From contig NZ_JAIXZS010000058.1 in the NCBI RefSeq assembly GCF_027489515.1, forward strand, positions 30,047 through 94,046: a DNA stretch of 64,000 bases, read 5' to 3'. The translations under genes and the position numbers were made by a program. The DNA comes from Novosphingobium sp. (GTDB taxonomy: Bacteria; Pseudomonadota; Alphaproteobacteria; Sphingomonadales; Sphingomonadaceae). Of the stretch, positions 56,634-64,000 are shown one piece after another. The notes below the pieces were generated by a model. That model searched no databases. It saw only the letters and a program-made list of their open reading frames with translations, and was not told the DNA's origin. Numbering within the stretch: the stretch's first letter is position 1; the number at the start of each line of letters is the position of its first letter.

Positions 56634-57931
56634 ATGCGACGCGAAGGGCACCGTCTCTAGGGACTAACGCAGCCCCGAATGCCCCTTTGCGGCTCGGCAG
56701 CGACCCGGCACGCCAGATGCGGCTCTTCGCTGCGGGTTTGCTGCTGCTGATGGCCGCGCTGTTTCTTGCTGCCCGGCAGCTAGAAGCGCACCACGGCGGC
56801 TGGGGTTATCTGCGCGCTTTTGCGGAGGCGGCGATGGTGGGCGGCCTTGCGGACTGGTTTGCGGTCACCGCGCTGTTTCGTCATCCGCTCGGTTTGCCTA
56901 TCCCGCACACTGCGATCATCCCGGAGAACAAGGATCGCATTGCCGATTCCATGGCGGCCTTTTTGCGCGCAAACTTTCTGACGCCGCCGGTGGTCGCCCG
57001 CCGGCTGCGCAGCCTCAACGCTGCCAACGCGGCTGGGCAGTATCTTGCCAATCCGCGCCCCGGAGAGAGCCGGCTCGGCGCGGGTGCCGCGAGCCTGATT
57101 GCTGATGTCCTCGAATCGCTCGATCAGGAAAAGCTGGGCGGGATGGCCAAGTCGGCGCTGAAGAGCCGGATCGAGCGGCTCGCACTGGCGCCGCTGCTCG
57201 GCAACTTGCTAGCCGCGATGATTGCGGAGGGTCGGCACATGCCGCTGATCGAAGCGCTCATTCGCCGCTCTGCTGAAGCACTCGAGGCCAACGAGGATCT
57301 CGTGCGCCGCATGATCCACGACAAGGCGAACACCGTGATGCGCTGGACGGGCCTCGATGAGCGGCTCGCCAACGGGATCCTTGACGGACTCTACAAGCTG
57401 CTCGCCGAGACGGTCGTGATCGAGGATCACCCGTTGCGGTTGAAGATCGAGGAGAGCCTTGCCGCGCTGGCCGAAGCGCTGGTGAACGACCCGGCCATGC
57501 ATGCCCGAGTGGAAGCCATGAAGCGCGATGTGTTGGCGAACCCGGCCTTCGCCGCGTGGCTCGATGGCCTGTGGGAGCGAGGCCGGGCCCAGCTATTGCG
57601 TGCAGTCCGATCAGGCGGCGCCACCGCTGGCGAAGGAGGTGACCGGCTGGGCGCTTCACTGGCAGAACTTGGCCGCGCGCTGCAGCAAGATGCCCGGCTG
57701 CAGGTGCTGGTCAACAGGTTCGCCCGCCGCACCCTCGTGGGCGTCGTCACCCGTTATGGCGATGAGATCGTCCGGCTGGTTTCGGAGACGGTGCGCCGGT
57801 GGGATGCACGCACTGTGACGGACCGGATCGAGGGAGCGGTCGGGCGCGATCTGCAGTTCATTCGAATTAACGGCACGCTCGTCGGCGGACTTGTCGGCGT
57901 GGCGATCCACGCGGTAGATGTCGCCTTGTGA
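56630..57931 (+). CDS. DUF445 membrane protein
   Basis: The 433-residue protein has an N-terminal membrane helix (about 31-47), the DUF445 signature GGLADWFAVTALFRHPLGLPIPHTAIIP, a long helical middle, and a C-terminal helix (NGTLVGGLVGVAIHAV). Related YjiN-like proteins have no established function. It starts at a GTG overlapping the pump stop codon, so it belongs to the same transcript. Confidence 0.9.
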   Translation: MNATRRAPSLGTNAAPNAPLRLGSDPARQMRLFAAGLLLLMAALFLAARQLEAHHGGWGYLRAFAEAAMVGGLADWFAVTALFRHPLGLPIPHTAIIPENKDRIADSMAAFLRANFLTPPVVARRLRSLNAANAAGQYLANPRPGESRLGAGAASLIADVLESLDQEKLGGMAKSALKSRIERLALAPLLGNLLAAMIAEGRHMPLIEALIRRSAEALEANEDLVRRMIHDKANTVMRWTGLDERLANGILDGLYKLLAETVVIEDHPLRLKIEESLAALAEALVNDPAMHARVEAMKRDVLANPAFAAWLDGLWERGRAQLLRAVRSGGATAGEGGDRLGASLAELGRALQQDARLQVLVNRFARRTLVGVVTRYGDEIVRLVSETVRRWDARTVTDRIEGAVGRDLQFIRINGTLVGGLVGVAIHAVDVAL

Positions 57932-58449
57932 CCGGACCTGAAATCTCGACCGAACGCCTCGATCTGTGGCGGCCTGCTGCGCGCGACCATGCGGAGCTCA
58001 TCAAGCTCTTGGCTGACGATGAAGTGCGCCGGCATCTTGGCAGCAGGCCGACCGGGGCGGTCGAGGAGTTCAACCGGCTTTGCCGCAACGCCGGTTCGTG
58101 GGCGCTGTTCGGCTACGGTATCTTCACCTGCCGCGCGCGAGGGACCGACGAGGTGCTCGGCATTTGCGGCGTATTCCACTCGTGGCGCGGGTTCGGCAAG
58201 GGCCTCGACGATACACCCGAGATCGGCTGGATCTTTGCACGCAAGACATGGGGGCAAGGGGTAGCGAGCGAAGCCGCCCGCGCTTCGCTCGCGTGGTTCG
58301 ATGCAGCCTTCCCTGCCCGCCGTGTCGGCTGCATGATCAATGACACGAATCTGCCTTCGCTCGCCGTCGCCGCCAAGCTCGGCTTCGTGCGCTACGGCGA
58401 GGAGGCTGACGGGGATACGACCCTTATCCTGCTCGAGCGCCCCGCCTAG
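57928..58449 (+). CDS. GNAT N-acetyltransferase
   Basis: The 173-residue protein is a GNAT acetyltransferase of the RimJ/RimL group: STERLDLWRP at the start, EIGWIFARKTWGQGVASEAA in the acetyl-CoA site, and a C-terminal VAAKLGFVRYGE. The GTG start overlaps the DUF445 stop codon. Its 3' end overlaps fpr on the other strand by four bases. The substrate is unknown. Confidence 0.9.
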   Translation: MTGPEISTERLDLWRPAARDHAELIKLLADDEVRRHLGSRPTGAVEEFNRLCRNAGSWALFGYGIFTCRARGTDEVLGICGVFHSWRGFGKGLDDTPEIGWIFARKTWGQGVASEAARASLAWFDAAFPARRVGCMINDTNLPSLAVAAKLGFVRYGEEADGDTTLILLERPA

Positions 58450-59252
58450 CCGACGAAGGCGCGCTCGATCACGTACTCGCCAGGGTGCGAATTGGCCCCT
58501 TCGGTAAACCCGAAGCCATCCAGCATCGCGGCAACTTCCTTGATCATCGTCATCGAGCCGCAGAGCATCACGCGGTCGTGGATCGGATCGAAGTTCTTCG
58601 GTTCGCCCAGTGATCCCTGGAACAGCGTTCCGTCGAGCATCAGGCCCTCGATCCGCTTGTTGGTGTGGAACGGCTCGCGCGTCACGGTGGGGATGTAGGT
58701 CAAGCGCTCCGCCGCCATCTCGCCCACCAAAGGATCGTCGGCCAGCCGGGCTTCCAGCATGTCGCGGTAGGCAAGATCGGAGACGCCGCGCACCGAATGG
58801 ACCACGGCGATCTGTTCAAAGCGGTCGTAGATATCGGGATCACGGATCAGCGACATCCACGGCGCCAGCCCGGTGCCGGTGCCCAGCAGGAACAGGCGGC
58901 GGCCAGGCAGCAATGCATCGGCCACCAGCGTGCCGGTGGGCTTGCGGCCAAGATAGATGTGATCGCCTTCCTTGATCTTCTGGAGGCGCGAGGTGAGCGG
59001 GCCGTCCGGAACCTTGATCGAGAGGAACTCGAGCACTTCGTCATAGGCGGGCGAGGCCATCGAATAGGCGCGCAACAGCGGTCGGCCATTGTCGCCCATG
59101 AGACCGATCATCACGAACTCGCCGGAGCGGAAACGGAAACTCGGCGGGCGGGTGATGGTGAACGAGAACAGGAACTCGTTCCAGTGGCGCACCGAAACGA
59201 CGGTTTCGACCGAAAGGCTGGGCGTAGGTTCTAGGGGAAACTGGTCGGGCAA
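58446..59252 (-). CDS. fpr: Ferredoxin/flavodoxin-NADP+ reductase
   Basis: This 268-residue flavoenzyme passes electrons between NADPH and ferredoxin or flavodoxin. It has the FAD site RAYSMASP, the NADP site GTGTGLAPWMSLIRD, the CGSMTM motif and a C-terminus ending in ERAFVG, as in the bacterial Fpr subclass. The TTG at 59252 has GGAGGG eight bases upstream and is preferred over a TTG at 59267 that overlaps the ribosome site. Confidence 0.95.
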   Translation of the reverse strand: MPDQFPLEPTPSLSVETVVSVRHWNEFLFSFTITRPPSFRFRSGEFVMIGLMGDNGRPLLRAYSMASPAYDEVLEFLSIKVPDGPLTSRLQKIKEGDHIYLGRKPTGTLVADALLPGRRLFLLGTGTGLAPWMSLIRDPDIYDRFEQIAVVHSVRGVSDLAYRDMLEARLADDPLVGEMAAERLTYIPTVTREPFHTNKRIEGLMLDGTLFQGSLGEPKNFDPIHDRVMLCGSMTMIKEVAAMLDGFGFTEGANSHPGEYVIERAFVG

Positions 59253-59371
59253 TGCGTGGCCCTCCAAAAATTGCAGCGATGCTGCCGGATGGGTGACAAT
59301 CCGTCTTTACAGATAGACTGTCAAATTGAATTCACACTTGGCCCGATGGGCAGTGCGAGGCGGCTGGGATG

Positions 59372-61030
59372 TCAGTGGCCTGCCGGATCGGGCACGAAGG
59401 CCGGCGGAGTCGCCTCGCTGGCGAACCGCCAGGCGGAAAGGTAGGCGAGCTTCACGATTTTCGTCATCTTGGGGTAATTGATCCGGTCTGCGGTGTCCGT
59501 GGTGTGGTGGTAGTCGGGGTGGAAGCCGGTGTTGAACCACATCGCCGGCACGTTCTTGAGAACAAAGGGGAACTGGTCGCTGCGGAAGAACACGTTGAGC
59601 GCATTCTCGTGATCGAAGCGGTCATCGAGATCGAGCCCGATGCTGCGATTGGAGGCCATGACTGTGCGATTGAAATCCGGGCTGTAGGTCGCACCGATGA
59701 GGTTGAGGCGGTTGGTGGTGTCTTTCGGGATATCGATCAAACCGTTGGTCTGCTCGCTCGGTTCCTCGTTCCGGCCGATCATGTCGAAATTGATCATCGC
59801 GCGGGTGGAGGCGAGCGGGCGTAGCGGGTGCATCGCCATGTAGTAGCTGCCGAGCAGCCCGCGCTCCTCCGCCGCGAAGACGGCGAAGAGAACCGAGCGC
59901 TTGGGCCTTACCGGATTGGCCATGAAGGCGCGGGCCAGCGCGACGACGCCGACAGTGCCCGAGCCGTTGTCATCCGCGCCGTGCCAAATCTCCGGCCCGT
60001 TGCTGCCATCGTGATCGTGGTGCGCGCTGATGATTACCGTTTCCGGTGCGAGCGCGGGGTCGGAACCCGGCAGCAGGCCGACCACGTTGGCCGACGTGCC
60101 CCGGCTGCGCGCGGTGTTTTCGAGGTGGAGCGCAACGGTGGTCTCCGCCAAAGTACGCGACTGTGGGCTGAGGCTCTGTTCGATCGCGGACTGGAGCGCC
60201 TGTGGGGCGGCGCCTGCCTTAGCAAGCAGGGCAGCTGCGACGGCATCGGAGACGGTGAGCACCGGAATGCGCAGCTCGTCATCGGGCAGGGCCTGACCGG
60301 GAAGCGGCGGCACGCGCTTGGCGCTGCCGCCGATGCGATTGACGCGCTCGAGGTTCGAGGGGTGCTTCCGGCCAGGCTCGGCCATGACCAGCAGCGCGAC
60401 CGCGCCGCGAGCCTGCGCATTGAGAGCCTTTACCCGATTGGTGGCGTAGCGTGTGTTGCCGGTGCCATTGAAGCGCGAGGCGGGATTGTTTTCCTGCGGC
60501 TCGTGCTCGAAAACGAGCACGACTTTGCCGCGCACGTCGAGGTCCTTGTAGTCGTCGTATCCCACACCGGGGGCAGTGATGCCGAAACCGGCGAAGACGA
60601 GCGGCGCGGCGAGGTCGATGTCATCGCGGAAGCCGCCGCTGATTTCGGGCGCCTTCCAGCTCTGCTCCGCTGTGCCGATGCGCAGGGTGAGCGTGTTGGC
60701 GGCCGGGTTGGGGCGGTATTCGATGAGCGGGACGTGCTGGAGATAGCTGGGCTTGCCGTTCGCGTCGGTCGCGGCGGGCTGAAGCCCGGCCTTGGCGAAC
60801 TCGGCGGCGATCCACTGGACCGTGGCATCGTCACCCGGCTGGAGCGACATGCGGCCGAGCAGCGCATCGGAGGCAATGAAGGTGAGATCGGCGCGCAGGT
60901 CTGCCTCGCGGATCCGGTCAAAGCCGGGGGCCTGTGCGGCAGGCACGGGAGCGAGTTTCGGGGCTTCGGCCTGCGCCGCACCTGAAAGCGCCGCCAATCC
61001 GAACGCAGCGCTCCATGCCGCTTTGTGCAT
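59372..61030 (-). CDS. M28 family zinc aminopeptidase (secreted)
   Basis: The 552-residue protein has a signal peptide, a PA-like domain in the first half and an M28 catalytic domain with zinc ligands in SAHHDHDG, WHGADDNGSG, AAEERGLLGS and the late His in YHHTTDTA. It is an exported aminopeptidase. I chose ATG 61030, with GGGGGA six bases upstream, over ATG 61036; the frame is open back to 61222 without a plausible signal peptide. It is in the same direction as fpr. Confidence 0.93.
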   Translation of the reverse strand: MHKAAWSAAFGLAALSGAAQAEAPKLAPVPAAQAPGFDRIREADLRADLTFIASDALLGRMSLQPGDDATVQWIAAEFAKAGLQPAATDANGKPSYLQHVPLIEYRPNPAANTLTLRIGTAEQSWKAPEISGGFRDDIDLAAPLVFAGFGITAPGVGYDDYKDLDVRGKVVLVFEHEPQENNPASRFNGTGNTRYATNRVKALNAQARGAVALLVMAEPGRKHPSNLERVNRIGGSAKRVPPLPGQALPDDELRIPVLTVSDAVAAALLAKAGAAPQALQSAIEQSLSPQSRTLAETTVALHLENTARSRGTSANVVGLLPGSDPALAPETVIISAHHDHDGSNGPEIWHGADDNGSGTVGVVALARAFMANPVRPKRSVLFAVFAAEERGLLGSYYMAMHPLRPLASTRAMINFDMIGRNEEPSEQTNGLIDIPKDTTNRLNLIGATYSPDFNRTVMASNRSIGLDLDDRFDHENALNVFFRSDQFPFVLKNVPAMWFNTGFHPDYHHTTDTADRINYPKMTKIVKLAYLSAWRFASEATPPAFVPDPAGH

Positions 61031-61125
61031 TGCCATTCCCCCAGCCCACCAAGTGCGAATCGCTATGCCGCGCCCGCGCGGCTTGTCCACTCGCCCTTGG
61101 GGGACTCGCGCCGAATTCAGGTCAG

Positions 61126-61143
61126 GTTGACACAGTTGACACA
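61126..61143. repeat. Tandem 9-base repeat upstream of the M28 gene
   Basis: Two adjacent copies of GTTGACACA (61126-61134 and 61135-61143) lie 96 bases upstream of the M28 peptidase ATG. On the minus strand they read TGTGTCAAC twice. Regulator-binding sites sometimes look like this; the TTGACA in each is also a -35-like hexamer on the plus strand, where no gene follows. Confidence 0.5.
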
Positions 61144-61279
61144 GTCCTGAGGAGAAGCTGCGGACCCCGGCTTTCCGGCCAGAAAGGGAAGTGGGGGCGG
61201 AAAAGGTCGGGTTGCCGGACATGCGCCCACCCTACGCCCCTTGCTTCCTGTAGGACAGCCCAACTGAAACAAGACGCAA

Positions 61280-62467
61280 TCAGCCGCCCGCGTCGATCAG
61301 TGCCTGCACCTTGCGGTAGAACACCTCGCGCGCTTCGCCTTCGGGGCCCTCGTCGGCGCGAGTCCAGTCCGCATTGCTGGCGATCACCAGTCGCCGTTTG
61401 GGATCGATGAAGATGCCCTGCCCGAAAATGCCCTGTGCCGCGACCGAACCGTCGTCATAGGTCCACCACTGGTAGCCATAGCCGCGGCCCGGCGTGCCAA
61501 TGTCCTTCTGCTTGTGCGCAGCGGCGGCGAACCAGTCCGGCGGCACGATCTGCTGCCCACCCGCATTTCCGTTGGCGAGCACGAACAGACCCATGCGCGC
61601 AAAATCGCGCGTTGCTGCCTGAATGCAGCAGCCGGCGATCTCGTGCCCTGTCTTGCCGAGCAGCCACGTCGCCTTGGCTTCCATGCCGACTGGCTTCCAG
61701 ATCTTCTCCTCGAGATACTGCGAGAGCGGCTTCTTGACCGCCGAGGAAACAAGCACGCCGATGAGATTGGTTTCGCCGGTGTTGTAGTGCCACTCGGCAC
61801 CCGGCGGGTGCGCGCGGGGGAGCTTCCTCATGTAGCTGACAGTCGCGTCCATGCCCTTTTCGGGCTCGGCGTTGTTGAACGAAGCGACGTCGGACTTGGG
61901 GTCCTCGTAGTCCTCGTTCCAGCGCACACCCGAGCTCATCGTCAGGAGCTGTGCGACGCTCACGTCGTCGTAGGCCGAACCCTTGAGGTCAGGGATGTAC
62001 TGGCTGACCTTGTCATCGAGGCTCTTGATGAAGCCATCCTTGATCGCCGCGCCGACAAGCGTGGAAGTGAAGGATTTTGCCACCGAGAAGCTGGTCCAGC
62101 GTCCCTTTGGCCCAAAGCCGAGACCATAACGCTCGAACCGAAGCTTGCCGTCCTGCACAATGACCAGTCCCGCCGCGCGCTGGCTCGCCATATAGGCCTC
62201 GATGCCGGGGATGGTCAGCGGTCTGCCGGCGGGAAGCGGCAAGGGCTTGTCCGAAGGGGCAATCTCGCGCGCTTCGGCCAGCACGGGCAAGCGGTCCATC
62301 GCGCGGAACGCCGCATCGCGCTGCGGCACTGACCACATCAGCACATCGCGGTTCGTTGGCAGGGCTGCGAGCAGTCCGCGGGTCTCCGCATCGAGACTGG
62401 CGTACCAGCCAGCCCCCGCGAGCCCAAGCGCCCCCGCCGCGATCAATCCCATGGTGCGCTTGCGCAT
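61280..62467 (-). CDS. Beta-lactamase-family serine hydrolase
   Basis: The 395-residue protein has an N-terminal membrane anchor or uncleaved signal (about 6-24) and a class C/DD-peptidase-like fold with SVAKS (SxxK) and YNTGETN in the YxN place. Family members hydrolyse esters or amides. It shares the fold but little sequence with the lipoprotein at 48316. It lies 152 bases downstream of the NepR-like gene, same strand. Confidence 0.88.
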   Translation of the reverse strand: MRKRTMGLIAAGALGLAGAGWYASLDAETRGLLAALPTNRDVLMWSVPQRDAAFRAMDRLPVLAEAREIAPSDKPLPLPAGRPLTIPGIEAYMASQRAAGLVIVQDGKLRFERYGLGFGPKGRWTSFSVAKSFTSTLVGAAIKDGFIKSLDDKVSQYIPDLKGSAYDDVSVAQLLTMSSGVRWNEDYEDPKSDVASFNNAEPEKGMDATVSYMRKLPRAHPPGAEWHYNTGETNLIGVLVSSAVKKPLSQYLEEKIWKPVGMEAKATWLLGKTGHEIAGCCIQAATRDFARMGLFVLANGNAGGQQIVPPDWFAAAAHKQKDIGTPGRGYGYQWWTYDDGSVAAQGIFGQGIFIDPKRRLVIASNADWTRADEGPEGEAREVFYRKVQALIDAGG

Positions 62468-62619
62468 CCTACCCCCTCCTGTGCCTTGGTTTGACAGCGA
62501 AACTAGCGCGGCATGCGGCGCTGTCCATGGGAGCGGGGCAGAAAACAGAGGAACTGTGACTTCAACAGAACCCGCGCGGCAAGCGCCTACAAGCGCATGT
62601 CCACAGCGCTCCTTAAGGT

Positions 62620-62859
62620 CTACTCGGCAATGTCAGAGGCAATCTTCGCGAGAAGGTCGAGAAACTCCTGCGGGACCGGCTCATTCACCACGGCGTTGTA
62701 GTAATCGCGGATTTCCCGGCTCCACGCCGGATCGCGCAGCGCTGCGGCGTCTCCATCGCCTGCGGCCATATCAGCCGCCGTCGAATCCGGTTCAGCTTTC
62801 GGATCAATCGATGGGTCCTTTGCCACAAGCCCTATCCCGCCGAACCTCGTTCCCCTCAT
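62620..62859 (-). CDS. NepR-like anti-sigma factor
   Basis: The C-terminal part of this 79-residue protein, EIRDYYNAVVNEPVPQEFLDLL, carries the NepR signature: a helix with LR/IRxxY, the EPVP turn and a second helix FLDLL. NepR binds the general stress sigma factor EcfG and is released from it by PhyR. The N-terminal half is acidic, Ala/Asp-rich and probably disordered. Neither phyR nor ecfG is adjacent, so this would be an orphan or second NepR. Start is uncertain: ATG 62859 is used; GTG 62826 is possible. Confidence 0.7.
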   Translation of the reverse strand: MRGTRFGGIGLVAKDPSIDPKAEPDSTAADMAAGDGDAAALRDPAWSREIRDYYNAVVNEPVPQEFLDLLAKIASDIAE

Positions 62860-63324
62860 GGGCGCGCTAATCGTCTTAGCATGACCGAATTGTAGAAGCA
62901 TATTCCGTCCTCGGGTTCCATATCTTCTGTTTGCATTGCTGGCGGCCTTTGGCGGCCCTGGGGCCACCTCACTGCCGGATCTCGCCAAGGATCGGATGGT
63001 GCACCCATGCCCGGTCGCCAGTCGGGAAAGGGGTAAAGCGATGCCAAGATAAACGGCCAAGGGGGCGCTTGTTCCGGCTTCCGGTCAAAGATCGCAGCGC
63101 AGCGCTTGCCAAGTTCTGCCGGACGAACGGCCAGCCCGGCGCCGATTTACTGTAGGTGCGAAGCTGATCTCGCGTCGCGAGACGTCTTGCAGGCCGGCAT
63201 GCGATCACCCCTGGCCCTCGTATCGTGACGTGCTCTTGAGCCTCTGATCTTGTTACAGGCATAGAAAAAGGGCCGGAAGGTTATCCCTTCCGGCCCGTTT
63301 TCGTGTTCAGCGTGAGCGTCGGAC
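62860..63324. other. Intergenic region between the NepR-like gene and groL
   Basis: This 465-base stretch holds the groL terminator at 63270-63296. Open frames in it on either strand have no family-like features, and I see no gene. Part of it must carry the promoter of the NepR-like gene. Confidence 0.6.
63265..63296 (-). terminator. Rho-independent terminator of groL
   Basis: The arms GGGCCGGAAGG (63270-63280) and CCTTCCGGCCC (63286-63296) form a perfect 11-base-pair stem with a TTATC loop. On the minus strand it is followed by TTTTTC (63269-63264). It lies 28 bases past the groL stop. Confidence 0.9.

Positions 63325-64000
<676 letters not shown>

Noticed and set aside
59828..60985. A 385-codon plus-strand frame opposite the M28 peptidase
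   Set aside because: Antisense shadow of a clear gene, with an Arg/Gly/Ala-rich composition and no motif.
62889..62918. Possible EcfG-type promoter upstream of the NepR-like gene
   Set aside because: GGAAC is present on the minus strand at 62918-62914, but at 16 bases spacing the -10 reads CTTC, a poor match to CGTT.

Overview
The window comes from a GC-rich alphaproteobacterium, most likely a sphingomonad (Novosphingobium or a close relative). This rests on gene content: homologues of the alphaproteobacterial cell-cycle proteins RcdA (DUF1465), TrcR (DUF1013) and SciP (DUF1153), a NepR-type anti-sigma protein, DUF1192 and DUF465 proteins, Coq7, and FabI as enoyl reductase. I found no insertion sequence, phage, CRISPR array, tRNA or rRNA. 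The genes are densely packed on both strands, often with 4-base ATGA or GTGA overlaps, and the window looks like stable chromosomal core.

Layout. 1-11 kb: a DMT permease cut by the left edge, an OYE-type reductase, a CitE-like lyase, lipB with a small lipoprotein, a membrane protein coupled to an MFS transporter, a CDP-alcohol phosphatidyltransferase, nadA, an unknown membrane protein, a DUF4230/metallo-hydrolase pair, and an RcdA-like gene. 11-20 kb: two divergent DUF465 mini-genes (one too short for ordinary gene calling), ptsP, a RodZ-like gene, cpoB-tilS-ftsH and a quinone oxidoreductase. 20-30 kb: DUF3667, an M23 peptidase, hemB, GNAT, gamma-carbonic anhydrase, DUF167, DUF1275, truncated haemoglobin, and a DNA ligase/exonuclease repair pair. 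30-43 kb: clpA, DUF1192, a second quinone oxidoreductase, trcR, an M23 peptidase overlapping a bactofilin gene, then the long forward block proA-nadD-rsfS-rlmH-envC-ctpA-dsbB-coq7. 43-52 kb: fabI, YihY, a DnaJ-type co-chaperone, pdxH, a CDF metal exporter, a serine hydrolase lipoprotein, mnmA, and an unknown gene coupled to sciP. 52-64 kb: an RND efflux pair, DUF445, GNAT, fpr, an M28 peptidase, a second serine hydrolase, a NepR-like gene and the 3' end of groL.

Themes. Cell-envelope genes recur: three M23/LytM proteins, bactofilin, RodZ-like, CpoB, CtpA, DsbB and the RND pump. So do cofactor genes (lipB, nadA, nadD, hemB, pdxH, coq7) and cell-cycle or stress regulators (rcdA-like, trcR, sciP, nepR-like, ptsP). 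Nothing here is clearly a new multi-gene system. The most interesting items are the unknown gene translationally coupled to sciP, the orphan NepR-like gene, the divergent DUF465 pair beside the RcdA homologue, the bactofilin/M23 overlap, and the Exo-Lig repair pair without its usual Lhr and phosphoesterase partners. All functional calls are from reading the sequence; no database search was run.
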